Positions 24,001 through 34,985 of a stretch of 64,000 nucleotides of DNA are shown here, one piece after another (positions within the stretch are counted from its first letter, which is position 1; each line of letters opens with the position of its first letter). Where the stretch lies: NCBI GenBank assembly GCA_963920575.1, contig OY986964.1:16495987-16559986 (forward strand), in the 5' to 3' direction. Below the pieces are notes generated by a model, which worked only from the letters and a program-made list of their open reading frames with translations, searched no databases and was not told where the DNA came from. Source of the stretch: Narthecium ossifragum (lineage: Eukaryota; Streptophyta; Magnoliopsida; Dioscoreales; Nartheciaceae). Position numbers and translations under genes: made by a program.

Positions 24001-26357
24001 TTCTTGATGGTTATTCAGGTTACTTTCAGATTACAATTGCCCCTGAAGATCAGGAAAAGACGACGTTCACATACCCATTTGGAACTTTTGCATATCGTCG
24101 CATGCCTTTTGGTCTTTGCAACGCCCCAGCTACTTTCCAAAGGTGTATGGTTAGTATATTCTCAGATTATATTGAACAGATCATAGAGGTTTTTATGGAT
24201 GATTTCACAGTTTATGGAAATTCTTTTGATAACTGTTTACATAACCTTACACTTGTTCTTCAAAGATGCATAGAAACTAGCCTTGTGTTAAATTCTGAGA
24301 AATGTCATTTCATGGTTGAACAAGGTATAGTTTTGGGTCATGTTGTTTCATCTAAAGGAATTGAGGTTGATAAAGCTAAAGTTGATGTCATTCAATCTTT
24401 ACCTTATCCCACTAGTGTGCGGGAAGTTCGTTCTTTTCTTGGACATGCAGGTTTTTATCGAAGATTCATCAAGGACTTCTCCAAAATAGCATTACCGTTG
24501 TGCACGTTGTTACAAAAGGACAAGGCTTTTGAGTTCAATGAAGCATGCAAAAAGGCATTTGATAAGCTGAAGGAATTGTTGACTTCTACTCCAATTATTC
24601 AACCCCCAGACTGGAGCGTTCCTTTCGAGATAATGTGTGATGCAAGTGATTATGCAGTGGGCGCAGTTTTGGGTCAAAAGATTGGAAGAGCTTCTCATGC
24701 AATTTACTATGCTTCCAAGACTTTGGATGATGCCCAGAGAAATTATTCCACAACTGAAAAAGAACTTTTAGCCGTTGTGTTTGCTTTAGAAAAATTTCGT
24801 TCTTATTTACTTGGTACTAAAGTCATTGTTTATTCTGATCATGCAGCCCTTCGTTATTTAATGACGAAGAAGGAGGCAAAGCCGAGATTAATCCGGTGGA
24901 TACTTCTCTTGAGTGAATTTGATTTGGAGATAAAAGACAAAAGAGGAACAGAAAATCGAGTTGCAGACCATCTGAGTCGGTTAGTTCATGTGGAGGATAA
25001 ACTTCGTCTACAGGAAACATTCCCTGATGAACAATTGTTTTCTGCAACTGTGACATTACCTTGGTATGCAAATATTGTGAATTATTTGGTTACTAATATG
25101 TTACCTTCTGATTTGTCTAAGGCTCAAAGAGATAAGATTAAAAGTGATGCTAAATATTATGTGTGGGATGACCCATATTTATGGAAGCATTGTGCAGATC
25201 AAGTAATAAGAAGGTGCGTTCCTGAAAGTGAAATTATTTCTATACTCACTTTTTGTCATTCTTATGCTTGTGGAGGTCACTTTGGAGTTAAGAGAACGGC
25301 CAGAAAAGTGTTAGAATGTGGTTTCTATTGGCCTTCTTTATTTCGAGATTCATACTCTCTTTGTAAGTCATGCGAGAATTGTCAAAAGACAGGTAATATA
25401 TCCCAAAGGAATGAGATGCCACAAACCCCCATATTATTTTGCGAAATTTTCGATGTTTGGGGCATCGACTTCATGGGTCCGTTCCCTATATCTTTTGGTT
25501 ATATTTATATTCTACTTGCTGTGGATTATGTTTCAAAATGGGTAGAAGCTAAAGCTACCAGGACTGATGATTCTAAAGTTGTTGCAGATTTTATCAAGTC
25601 TAACATATTATCCAGGTTTGGAATTCCAAGAGCTTTCATAAGTGATCGAGGCACTCACTTTTGCAATCGAACTGTTGAGGCGTTACTAAGGAAGTACCAT
25701 GTGACCCATAAGGTGTCAACCGCCTATCATCCGCAAACGAGTGGACAAGCGGAAGTGTCAAATCGAGAGATCAAGTCCATCATTGAAAAGACGGTAAATC
25801 CAAATAGAAAAGATTGGAGTTTGCGTTTGGATGATGCGTTGTGGGCATATAGGACTGCATATAAGACACCCATAGGTATGTCACCTTATCGCTTGATATT
25901 TGGGAAACCATGTCACCTTCCAGTTGAGTTAGAACATAAAGCTTATTGGGCTATCAAGAGCTTTAATATGAACATGGATGAGAGTGGAGAACACAGGAAG
26001 TTGCAACTGCAAGAATTAGAGGAAATTCGCAATGATGCCTATGAGAGCGCTAGGATTTATAAGGAAAAGACAAAAGCTTTTCATGATAAGATGATCTCTA
26101 GAAAGGAGTTTAAAGTTGGTCAAAAAGTTCTCCTTTACCAATCACGCTTACGTTTGTTTCCAGGTAAGTTGCGTTCTCGTTGGATTGGACCTTTTATTGT
26201 TATTAATGTTTTTTCTCATGGTGCAGTTGAAATTCAAAGTTTAGCCACTTCCAAAATGTTTATGGTGAATGGCCATCGACTTAAACCTTTCTATGAAGGC
26301 GTTCCAACAGAAAAATTGGAAAAATTGGACCTTGAGGAGCCAACTTATACTGATTAA
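21014..26357 (+). pseudogene. Gag-pol polyprotein of the Athila-like element, three breaks
   Basis: It starts at the ATG at 21014 (MSIARSFNQGGLQYDPEIE). Gag core is LPTFHGLSGEDPHKHLKEL; a CCHC knuckle (CGICSVTGHPTDMC) lies near 21940-21981. Breaks: an in-frame TAG at 22043-22045; a frameshift at about 22205-22235; and a run of ten T at about 23665, after which the frame changes and a short stretch before the RT appears lost. Protease (AMLDLGASINVMP) is near 22885-22925. Pol continues to 26357 with RT ([11 protein letters not shown] at about 24192), RNase H ([15 protein letters not shown]), the integrase zinc region (CGGHFGVKR, then CENCQKTGN) and integrase catalytic sites ([30 protein letters not shown]). 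The RT-integrase part is fully open over 902 codons, so decay is recent, in line with the similar LTRs. Confidence 0.93.
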
Positions 26358-26372
26358 AGAAGCAAGCATGAA

Positions 26373-26421
26373 GTCGAGCCAATGACAATAAACAAAGGCG
26401 CTGCTTGGGAGGCAACCCAAG
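26373..26421 (+). other. Conserved post-pol hairpin element (second copy)
   Basis: Fifteen bases after the pol stop comes GTCGAGC-CAAT-GAC, then ATAAAC, GCGCTGC, and the stem-loop CTTGGGAGGCAACCCAAG (stem 6 bp, loop AGGCAA). It is collinear with 8748-8794 although the flanking sequence has diverged. Confidence 0.7.
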
Positions 26422-27848
26422 GGGAGTTCGTTCCTTTCTCTTTTTATTTTCGCATTTTCATTTTAGTTATTTTTGCTTTTCTTTGCATTCCACCTTCCAT
26501 TGGGGACAATGTCAGTTTCAAGTGTGGGGGAGGAGGTCTAGGTTGCATTTGCCATGAGCGAGAACCAGTTAAGCTTGACATATTCATAACATGATTGAAT
26601 GAGTAATTTTACGACTTAGAAGTAATTAATTGAGTTATTTTCCTTGAGTTGGTAGTGACTGAATGAGTAAACAAAAGCTGGTGAGATTTTGCGCCTTTAG
26701 ACTGACACATTCATATCATTCTCACTATTTTCTTTCATGAGAGATATTCTTCCATGGATTTGTTTCTCTAGAACTTGCTTTGATTCTATTTGAGGTCACA
26801 TTGACACATGTATACATGAACATGATTAAGGCCATCTTTGTTATAAGTTACATAGGCCAAATAGCCTACCTTTTGATTGAATCCTTTTGCTAAACACCTT
26901 TGAGCTTTATTGACTTCATTGTTAACCCACATTACAAGCCTTAAACCTGAAAAATATTTCCGTTACCCAAGCCATAAAACTAGTGGAGCATTGATCATCA
27001 TTATGATATGATGGGTGCAAAAGTTCAAGTGTGGGGGTGTTTGTATTTGTGGTATGGCTATGATTGGTGAAGTGGAGTTTATTTTCATAATCAATTTGTG
27101 AGTATATTGTTTCTGAAAAAAAAAAATCAGAAAAAGAAAAAGAAGAATAGAAAGCGAAGGAGGAAATTGTTTCTCATGTTGCAAAATATGTTTATGAATC
27201 CTCCTAATATTCCAAGAAAGGGGGATGTTTATGTATGATCTCTACAAAGGTGGAAGTTTTTGCAAAAGATTGTTCACTATTTCAGTTAAAAAGTACTCCT
27301 TTGAACAATCTCTTTGCCAATGTGGTAATGTTTTATAGGCTGAGTATGTTAAAGCTAAGTTGAAGAAAGTTGTTGAATGGAGTGATTGGTTGTACATGTC
27401 TTATTGATGCATTTTTGCTCCATTAGTTCCATTGGCTTTTGAGCTACATTCCTAAATATTTCCCACCTTAATCCTGGACCCCATTACAACCTTTTGAAGT
27501 CCTTATGATTTGTGTTATGCATGTGATTCTAGTAGCGGAGAATGAGAAGATATGCAAGCCTATGGTAGATCATTTTCATTGGAATGAATTTGAGTGAAAT
27601 ACATACCCTTCAAACACATGAGAGTTGAGTGTTTATTTCCGTGAGGGTCTACTTGTTTAGTATGCTCCATATTCAAGTGAATGCTTATTGATTGACTTTT
27701 AAGTTGTCTAAAAATGTTTGTTCATGATATGTTATGTGTTGTGAAGAGCTTGATTATTCTTTGTTGATGGCGTTGCAACCTTGATATCTTGAGTAGAGTG
27801 AATTTTAGTTTTGCCCGAGGACGAGCAAAAGCTAAGTGTGGGGGAATT
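26422..27848 (+). other. Noncoding 3' region with three purine-tract motifs
   Basis: I see no gene or env-like frame. AAGTGTGGGGG occurs three times: 26520-26530, 27027-27037 and 27834-27844. The last lies four bases before the 3' LTR and is the expected polypurine tract. The other two may be extra plus-strand priming sites or remnants of duplications. Confidence 0.7.
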
Positions 27849-29576
27849 TGATAAGAATGCATAATGTTATATTTTTATCCCTTAATACTTAGTCTCCCGT
27901 GCTTATTTAGTTCCTAAATACACTCATTATTCTTATATTTTGATTTAGGATGCAATGGAAGTCCTTAAGTTGAAAAGAAGCTGAAAAGAGTGCATGGATC
28001 AACTTTAAAGATTTATCTGTACCTGCTCATGAAGAACCAGAGGATGTGCCATACATGGTTGGAAAGCTCTTGAAGTCTAGATTCTGGAGAATTTTACGGT
28101 TCGTGATTCCGAGTTTCCTAAAGGAAGTTACGGCAATTTCAGTACCGATGCGCAGTCTGAATGGCAGAAAGGAAAATAAGCTGGAAGTCCGAGCGAAGGT
28201 CCGATCGATCGGACCACGCAAAAACGTGACAGAACATGTGTTTTTCAGCCACAATGCATCCGATCGATCCCTCCATCGCTCCTATGGGGTCCGATCGATC
28301 CGACACCAATGGTCCGATCGATCGGACTCGGAAAAAGTCAAAAACAGTGGATTTTTACTCAACCGATCGATCCAACATTCATAATTCGATCGATCGGACT
28401 TGGGAATTAAAGGGTGACAGAACATATGCTTTTTTGAGGAACATAGTTCGATCGATCGGACCATCGATCGAACTCGGGAAGAGCCAGAGACGAAGGATTT
28501 TTACGAAATCGATCGATCCGACTCCCTTAGTCCGATCGATCGGGCTCGGGCGTGAATAGAAGTTGAAGATTTTAATGAGACCGATCGATCCAGCATCCAA
28601 GGTCCGATCGATCGGACTTTCCCAGTAACAAAAATCAACGATTGTGATCTAATCCGAGGGTGGATACAATTGAGGCTATAAATAGGACTCTTTCTAGGGT
28701 TTGAGGGGGATTTCTTGGACACTTTTGGCTACTCTTTCTCCTCTTTTAAATTTTTTTCTAGGTTTTCTTTTGCTTTATGAAATCTTTTGGAGGATTGTTC
28801 TTGATGGCCCTGCGTGGCTAAATCTTGATCCTTGGTCGAGGAGACTGAAACCTCGGAATCAATGAAACTGTGAGATCTAATTTATTTTTATTATTCAGTT
28901 TATACATGAGTATTGGATGTTCTTCTGAGATTAAATCTTCATGATTACCTTGTCTAATTGCTAGGAGGCCTACTAGTTTATTATTCATGGTGATCTACCG
29001 CTAGGTTTGATATCAAATCCGGAATTGTTTGATCCCTCTAATCTGCGAAGCAACTAGGATCTAATAATTTACTGCTGATCAGATCTTGTTAGATCTTAGG
29101 AAGAATATTCAACTAGATTAAATGCAACCGCTTTGTGCTTGTGTTGTTTAGCTTCATCGATCTCCCTATTCTTAACGCTGCTACTAGATTAAATCTACAG
29201 CGCTTGTCTTAGGTTGTCTAGTAGTTAGGGTTGATTAGATCGCTTGTTTCTAATTAACTATGATCGAGGAGAGCTTCGAATTGAATTCGGACGGTGAATA
29301 TTCATTGTATAAATTGATTGATACTTGCATCTATGATCAGTTATTGGATTTCGATGGTGGATGTTGACTCAGACCAAGGTTTGTTCTCTTGATTCAACTT
29401 GTTCCTTCGCTTTAGATTATTTCTTTACTGTTTTCCTCACGTTTAAAACCCCCATCTTTATTCACTGAGCACAAAACTAGGCTAAACACTCTTCGTGGGA
29501 TCGACTCGTACTCGCACTACTACATTCATTTTAACGGGTATTGGTTTTATTTTTGAGTGCCTGCGACAGCACATCA
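27849..29576 (+). repeat. 3' LTR of the Athila-like element
   Basis: It starts TGATAAGAATGC and ends CAGCACATCA, followed by TAACC. It is 1,728 bp, collinear with the 5' LTR, and carries the palindrome array at 28203-28613. Confidence 0.93.
28203..28613 (+). repeat. Paired GATCGATC array in the Athila-like 3' LTR
   Basis: This is the copy of 19502-19912 with the same 23-bp pairs. Here the second unit reads GATCGATC, whereas the 5' LTR has GATCAATC. Confidence 0.9.
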
Positions 29577-30016
29577 TAACCCCTTTGAGGTTTTGGATTA
29601 TTATATTATTTATGTTGAGGTTTGAAATTATTGTATTATTCAGGGGTGCTTATGAACTGTTTAATAAGATCAGTAAGTTGGGGGGAACACCTCGTCTTTA
29701 TTTCCGCATTTAGTTAGGTTCCGGTTCGCGTCGTCCAGCCCGGTTGGGCTTTCGCGGATCGGGGCGCGACAATATGTGTACCTTGTTTTGCCATAGTTAG
29801 CCTCCTACGGGAGTATGTTGCATATCTAAATTCCCCTCTTCAATGATTTATAGATTTATGACACTTGAGTTTGTAATTATGTCTTTGAGGGTGCTTAATG
29901 ATTGCTTAGAGAAACCAGTAGACTAGAGGGAACCATCGCCAAAATATTTCCGCAGTTTGTTAGGTTCTGGTTCACGCCCCCGACCCGGTTGGGCTTTCGC
30001 GGGTCGGGGCGTGACA

Positions 30017-30419
30017 AGATGCTTCATGGGCGCCTGACACGAATCAAGCAGCAACGATTGGCATGGTGGAGATCAAAGACACAGAAGCGGTCTGGGTCAT
30101 GAGAAGACCCGGCGATGCTGGATGATGTCTAGAGGCGGAACTACGTGCAATCTTTAATGGGATTGCCTGGGCTGGAGAAGGGATATGTGGAGGTGATGGT
30201 GGAGTCTGACTCAAAAATGGCAGTTGACATGTTGTAGAGCAGGATGCTTTGGGCTCATCATGTTGAGCCAGTTTTGAAGGTTATTTGGGAAGTGAGGATG
30301 CACTTCCAGGCTCTTGTTTTTACTCATATCCCTAGACATCAAAATTGTATAGCAGATGGGATAGCGTGGTGGTGTCGTCGAGCACAAGTGCCTCTTTATT
30401 AGACCTTGACGAATGACAT
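30017..30419 (+). mobile_element. LINE relic, RNase H part (continuation of 1-1697)
   Basis: This resumes the LINE after the L1 duplication AGATG. It encodes RNase H-like sequence ELRAIFNGIAWAGEG, VESDSKMAVDM and HIPRHQNCIADGIAWW, interrupted by a TAG after AVDML. The copia element at 30420 then splits it. The 3' end of the LINE is not recognised. Confidence 0.8.
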
Positions 30420-30656
30420 TGTTAGGAATCTAAACAGCTCACAGGACTCTCCAGAAGGCAAACAGAGATCCTCTGCTATAAATGGATTGAAGAATCAATC
30501 AATTGATTGTATATAGCTTTACATAGAATCTGTGATTGCTATGATTGATTTGTACAACTGTGAAGTTACCACTATTGTATTTACTCTGCTTATAAATACA
30601 AAACATCACCACTTGCATAATTAAGCAGTGGTTTTCATCTCAAACCACTCTTGTCA
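30420..30656 (+). repeat. 5' LTR of the copia element
   Basis: TGTTAGGAATCTAAACAGC to CCACTCTTGTCA. The TATA box TATAAATA is at 30591-30598. Confidence 0.95.
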
Positions 30657-30668
30657 TGGTATCAGAGG
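30657..30668 (+). promoter_or_regulatory. Primer-binding site, initiator tRNA-Met type
   Basis: TGGTATCAGAGG directly abuts the 5' LTR. It matches the tRNA-iMet-complementary site used by most plant copia elements. Confidence 0.9.
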
Positions 30669-30695
30669 CTTCTACGGATTAATCTCCATCGATCC

Positions 30696-33600
30696 ATGGC
30701 CTCTAGCAGCAACTTTTCTTCTTCTCCTCTCACCTTCAACACAATGGTTCACCTACTCTCAATTAAGCTTGCTTCGACCAACTTTCTTCTTTGGCGAAGC
30801 CAAGTCATTCCGCTGCTGCAATCTCAGGGCCTTTATGGCTATGTGGATGGCTCTTATGCCATGCCTCCTGCTAGCCTAACAGAGAATGGTGTCTCTGCTC
30901 CTAACCCCAAGTTTCTTGAATGGAAGCAGAACGACCAACTTGTTCTTAGTTTACTTCTATCTTCTTTAACCGAGGAAGCGATGTCTGAGGTTCTTGGCTT
31001 AACTTCATCTCGTGATGTTTGGTCTGCTCTTGAGACCTCCTTCAGCCACAAGTCCAAGACTCGTGAACTCCGTCTCAAGGATGATCTTCAGCTTATGAAG
31101 AAAGGCTCTCGCACTATTGGTGAGTTTTCACGGACTTTTAAGTCTCTTTGTGATCAACTTGCTGCAATGGGTCGCCCTGTTGATGAAACCGACAAAGTTC
31201 ATTGGTACCTGCGTGGCCTCGGTGCGGAGTTCTCTTCGTTCTCCACAACTCAGCTTTCCTTATCTCCACTACCAAGCTTTAAAGATCTTATTCCTAAAGC
31301 TGAAAGTTATGATATTTTTGTCAAGTCTCTAGAACAACCTGCTGGTCATGTTTCTGCCTTCACCGCCAACTACAATTCCAGTCAGTCTGCTTTCAGTCGT
31401 GGGAGTAAACCTCATCGTGGCGGTGGACGTGGTGGCCCCGGCGGTCGAGGTCAGAATCGCAGCAAGCATCATAACAATCAGTCCTCCTATCGGCCTCGCT
31501 GTCAAATCTGCCGCAATGAGGGTCATTATGCATCTACTTGCAGTGAACGATATGTACGATCCGATGTTTCTGCCAATGTTGCTGAAGCCTTTGCAAATTG
31601 CTCCATTAATGAACCTTCTGCTTCGGACTGGTACACAGATACTGGCGCTTCTGCGCATATGACCCCTAATGCTGATCAATTGGACAAGGTTGAACCATAT
31701 AATGGTAAGGATAAAGTAGTTGTCGGCAACGGAGCTTCTCTTCCGATTACTCATACTGGTTCTCTTTCCCCTACTTCTTCGTTACGTCTCTTAGATGTTC
31801 TTGTTGTACCTCAACTCACAAAAAATCTCCTCTCCATCAGCAAGTTAACATCTGATTTTCCGCTTTCCATTTCCTTTATTGACTCTGGTTTTACCATTCA
31901 GGACCTCATAACGGGAACGGTGGTGGCAACCGGTCGGTGTGTTGATGGTCTGTATGTGCTAAAGCAAGGACATGAGGCTTTCCTTTCCATTTTGCAGCAT
32001 AATAACTTACGAGCTTCCTATGATATTTGGCATGCCAGACTCGGCCATGTAGCTCATCGTGTTATTGCCTTACTTAATAAAAAAGGTTGCTTGTCTCTTA
32101 CCTCTATTTTACCCAATCCTTCAATATGTTCAAGCTGTCAATTAGCCAAAAGCCATCGCCTTCCTTATCTACCTAATGCACAACGCTCCTCTGCTATTTT
32201 GGGTCTCATACATTGTGATTTGTGGGGACCAGCTCCTGTTACCTCTATGATGGGTTTTCGTTACTATGTCATTTTTATTGACGATCACTCGCGCTTTACC
32301 TGGTTTTATCCCTTAAAATCCAAAGCCGATTTTTATGCTATATTTTTGCAATTTCAAGCATTTGTTGAGAATCAATTTTCCTCTAAAATTAAAATCTTCC
32401 AAAGCGACGGTGGTGCCGAGTTCACCAGTAATAAATTCACATCTCATTTGGCTCAATCCGGCATTCACCATCAAATGTCGTCCCCCTATACTCCTTCCCA
32501 AAATGGACGTGCCGAAAGAAAGCATCGTCATATTACTGAGACTGGTCTCTCTATGTTGTTTCATGCTCATGCTCCGTTAAGCCTTTGGATGGAAGCTTTC
32601 AGCACTGCAGCTTTCACGATCAATCGTTTGCCCACACCTGTCCTGGATGGCCTCTCGCCATATGAGGTTTTGTACGGTAAGCTTCCCACCTATGCAATTT
32701 TCAGACCTTTTGGCTGCCTCTGTTTTCCTTTTCTACGAGATTATGCTTCTCATAAATTTGCTCCTCGCAGTCTCCCATGTATATTTCTTGGTTATAGCAC
32801 TTCTCACAAAGGCTTCCGGTGCCTTGATCATCGCACCAACAAAATCTACATTTCTCGTCATGTTAAATTTGATGAGAACACCTATCCATATGCTGGGCAA
32901 ACTAACTCCACCGCCTTGTCTTCCATGGAGTATATTTCTTTTGTTGAGCCTATGTCTAACATGAACATGTCCAGTTCTAGTGCTTCTTCATCTTCAGGTA
33001 TATCTCCTGCTCCTTTGGCTGCTACTACTCAACCTTCAGCATGCCTTCCTTGTGCACTCGAGGAGCCCACTCCTCCAGCTTCTGTTGTAGGCACTGTTCC
33101 AGCCATGTCTGCTCCAGCTGTACCGCTTCCATTAGCGTCGGCATCAGCAGCTCCTCATGCTTCTTCTTTGCTCGTTGATCCTCCTTCGGATGTCACTGTT
33201 GCTAACTCTAGTTCAGCGACAAACTTAGCCTCGCATCCAATGGTCACTCGCAGCAAAACAGGAACCTTCAAGCCTAAAGTTCACACTAATCATCTTTGTG
33301 AACTCCCTTCTTCACCTTTGTTCCATTCCTTGTTGACTATGAAGGAGCCAAAAGGATTCAAATCTGCGAGTAAACACCCAGGCTGGATTGCAGCAATGGA
33401 TGAGGAAATTTGTGCATTAACTCAAAATCATACTTGGGATCTTGTCCCTCGCCCAATAAATAAAAATGTTATTGGCTCTCGTTGGGTTTTTCGCACCAAG
33501 TTTCTCTCCGATGGAACAGTTGATCGTCTAAAAGCGCGTTTGGTCGCCAAAGGGTACTCCCAACTTCCCGGCCTCGACTTCCATGAGACTTTTAGCCCCG

Positions 33601-34985
33601 TCGTCAAGGCTTCTACTGTCCGGATTGTACTATCGCTAGCTGTTTCCAACAATTGGCCTCTTCGCCAACTTGATGTCAAGAACGCCTTCCTCCACGGTGT
33701 TCTTCAAGAAGAGGTTTATATGGAACAACCCCCGGGTTATGTGCATCCCACCTTGTCTAGTCATGTTTGTCGCTTAAGGAAGGCTATTTATGGCTTAAAA
33801 CAGGCCCCTCGAGCCTGGTTTCATCGCTTCAGCACCTATCTTTTTCAAACTGGTTTCCTTTGTAGCAGGGCTGATTCATCCTTGTTTGTGTTCTCCAAGT
33901 CGCAAGGACTTATCTATTTACTACTCTATGTAGACGATATTGTTGTCACCAGCAATAACACTGCGCTTCTTGATCGGTTTATTGCTCAACTTGGCAAAGA
34001 GTTTTCTATGAAGGATCTTGGATCCTTAAATTATTTTTTGGGCCTTGAAGTGCACCGCAGCGACAATGGTTTAATCCTTAGTCAAACCAAATATGCACAT
34101 GACCTCCTGTGTCGTGCAAAACTTCTAGACAGCAAGCCGGTTAGCACACCTATGGTTGTTGCTCATCATCTCTCTAGCAGCGGTCCACCATATGATGATC
34201 CTACATATTATCGATCTCTTGCTGGTGCACTTCAGTATTTGACCATCACGCGACCTGATCTATCTCATGCTGTCAACTCGGTCTGTCAGTACATGCATGC
34301 CCCCTCAGAGGATCATTTTCAAGCTATTAAGCGCATTCTTCGATATGTTAAAGGCACTCTGCATTTTGGCTTGTTCTTCTCACCAAGCCGTACCTTAAAC
34401 TTATTAGCTTACTCCGACTCTGACTGGGCCGGTTGTCCTGACACGCGTCGCTCAACTTCTGGTTATGCTGTCTATCTCGGAGGAAATCTCGTATCATGGA
34501 GTGCTAAGAAACAGTCAACTGTTTCTCGATCTAGTTGTGAATCGGAATATCGAGCCTTAGCACTTGCTGCCACAGAAGTCAAATGGCTCATTCATCTAAT
34601 GCGTGACTTGCATGTCTCCCTGTCGGGTCCTCCAACCTTGCTATGTGACAACAAAAGTGCCATTTTCATGACCTTGAATCCAGTCTCCCACAAACGTTCC
34701 AAACATATAGACTTGGACTATCATTTTGTTCGAGAACTTGCTGCAGCTGGTATTCTTCGTGTTCATCATGTGCCTTCCAACTTGCAAGTTGCCGATATTT
34801 TCACTAAAAGTCTCTCTCGCTCGCTGTTCACCTTCTTCCGATCCAAGCTTCACGTGCAAATTGCTTCCACGCTTGGCTTGCGGGGGGGTGTTAGGAATCT
34901 AAACAGCTCACAGGACTCTCCAGAAGGCAAACAGAGATCCTCTGCTATAAATGGATTGAAGAATCAATCAATTGATTGTATATAG
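30696..34985 (+). CDS. Ty1/copia Gag-Pol polyprotein
   Basis: One open frame encodes 1,429 residues from the ATG at 30696 (MASSSNFSSSPLTFNTM). Order: Gag core (about 30-215); CCHC knuckle CQICRNEGHYASTC (about 269); aspartic protease WYTDTGASAHM (about 312); GAG-pre-integrase DIWHARLGHVAH; integrase with catalytic D in FIDDHSRFTWFYP (about 528), D in FQSDGGAEF (about 570) and E in NGRAERKHRH (about 605); RT with QLDVKNAFLHG and YVDDIVV (about 1077); RNase H with AYSDSDWAGCPDTRRSTSG (about 1239) and SKHIDLDYHFV. All key motifs are present and no stop interrupts it. The stop codon (34983-34985) lies inside the 3' LTR, so the last 30-odd residues are LTR-encoded. The frame also extends upstream without an ATG, so 30696 is the natural start. 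Confidence 0.96.
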   Translation: MASSSNFSSSPLTFNTMVHLLSIKLASTNFLLWRSQVIPLLQSQGLYGYVDGSYAMPPASLTENGVSAPNPKFLEWKQNDQLVLSLLLSSLTEEAMSEVLGLTSSRDVWSALETSFSHKSKTRELRLKDDLQLMKKGSRTIGEFSRTFKSLCDQLAAMGRPVDETDKVHWYLRGLGAEFSSFSTTQLSLSPLPSFKDLIPKAESYDIFVKSLEQPAGHVSAFTANYNSSQSAFSRGSKPHRGGGRGGPGGRGQNRSKHHNNQSSYRPRCQICRNEGHYASTCSERYVRSDVSANVAEAFANCSINEPSASDWYTDTGASAHMTPNADQLDKVEPYNGKDKVVVGNGASLPITHTGSLSPTSSLRLLDVLVVPQLTKNLLSISKLTSDFPLSISFIDSGFTIQDLITGTVVATGRCVDGLYVLKQGHEAFLSILQHNNLRASYDIWHARLGHVAHRVIALLNKKGCLSLTSILPNPSICSSCQLAKSHRLPYLPNAQRSSAILGLIHCDLWGPAPVTSMMGFRYYVIFIDDHSRFTWFYPLKSKADFYAIFLQFQAFVENQFSSKIKIFQSDGGAEFTSNKFTSHLAQSGIHHQMSSPYTPSQNGRAERKHRHITETGLSMLFHAHAPLSLWMEAFSTAAFTINRLPTPVLDGLSPYEVLYGKLPTYAIFRPFGCLCFPFLRDYASHKFAPRSLPCIFLGYSTSHKGFRCLDHRTNKIYISRHVKFDENTYPYAGQTNSTALSSMEYISFVEPMSNMNMSSSSASSSSGISPAPLAATTQPSACLPCALEEPTPPASVVGTVPAMSAPAVPLPLASASAAPHASSLLVDPPSDVTVANSSSATNLASHPMVTRSKTGTFKPKVHTNHLCELPSSPLFHSLLTMKEPKGFKSASKHPGWIAAMDEEICALTQNHTWDLVPRPINKNVIGSRWVFRTKFLSDGTVDRLKARLVAKGYSQLPGLDFHETFSPVVKASTVRIVLSLAVSNNWPLRQLDVKNAFLHGVLQEEVYMEQPPGYVHPTLSSHVCRLRKAIYGLKQAPRAWFHRFSTYLFQTGFLCSRADSSLFVFSKSQGLIYLLLYVDDIVVTSNNTALLDRFIAQLGKEFSMKDLGSLNYFLGLEVHRSDNGLILSQTKYAHDLLCRAKLLDSKPVSTPMVVAHHLSSSGPPYDDPTYYRSLAGALQYLTITRPDLSHAVNSVCQYMHAPSEDHFQAIKRILRYVKGTLHFGLFFSPSRTLNLLAYSDSDWAGCPDTRRSTSGYAVYLGGNLVSWSAKKQSTVSRSSCESEYRALALAATEVKWLIHLMRDLHVSLSGPPTLLCDNKSAIFMTLNPVSHKRSKHIDLDYHFVRELAAAGILRVHHVPSNLQVADIFTKSLSRSLFTFFRSKLHVQIASTLGLRGGVRNLNSSQDSPEGKQRSSAINGLKNQSIDCI

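Larger units (their letters stand above)
19148..29576 (+). mobile_element. Athila-like Ty3 retrotransposon, both LTRs present
   Basis: The LTRs (19148-20875 and 27849-29576, 1,728 bp each) flank a 7 kb interior. TAACC duplicates at 19143-19147 and 29577-29581. Components in order are the primer-binding site 20881-20898, gag-pol (broken) 21014-26357, post-pol hairpin 26373-26421, a noncoding region with three purine-tract motifs, and the 3' LTR. By eye the LTRs differ at about 20 positions, roughly 1%, so the insertion is young. Gag and integrase sequence is of Athila type. No env-like gene is seen between pol and the 3' LTR. It sits in solo LTR L2. Confidence 0.95.
16886..29771 (+). mobile_element. 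Solo LTR L2 (family A2), split by an Athila-like element
   Basis: The LTR starts TGTGAGGATCTGTCCCTC and ends ATCGGGGCGCGACA. It is flanked by ATATG at 16881-16885 and 29772-29776. Its own sequence (16886-19147 and 29582-29771, about 2.45 kb) is related to L1 but forms a subfamily with the inverted LTR at 59711-62045. It carries a regular GATCGATC array (17100-17300), a C/T-rich stretch (17395-17475), and a leader stem-loop GGTAGGTTTTTCTACC (17672-17687). It inserted into solo LTR L1. There is no protein gene. Confidence 0.9.
1698..30016 (+). mobile_element. Solo LTR L1 of a Ty3-type family (A1), carrying nested insertions
   Basis: The LTR begins TGTGAAGACATGTCCCTC and ends GGTCGGGGCGTGACA. 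It is flanked by AGATG at 1693-1697 and 30017-30021, so it is a clean solo LTR. Its own sequence is 1698-3571, 16717-16885 and 29777-30016, about 2.28 kb. The hAT at 3572-16708 and solo LTR L2 at 16886-29771 interrupt it. A TATA-like box (TATAAAA) lies at 2091-2097, and a leader stem-loop at 2214-2233. GATCGATC palindromes occur on both sides of the TATA box. It shows close similarity by eye to the LTRs at 48085, 55211 and, inverted, 47396. It carries no protein gene; short reading frames within it are chance. Confidence 0.9.

Noticed and set aside
26382..26594. Short frame after pol as an env-like gene
   Set aside because: It overlaps the conserved hairpin and a purine tract, is only 70 codons, and has no convincing env features.
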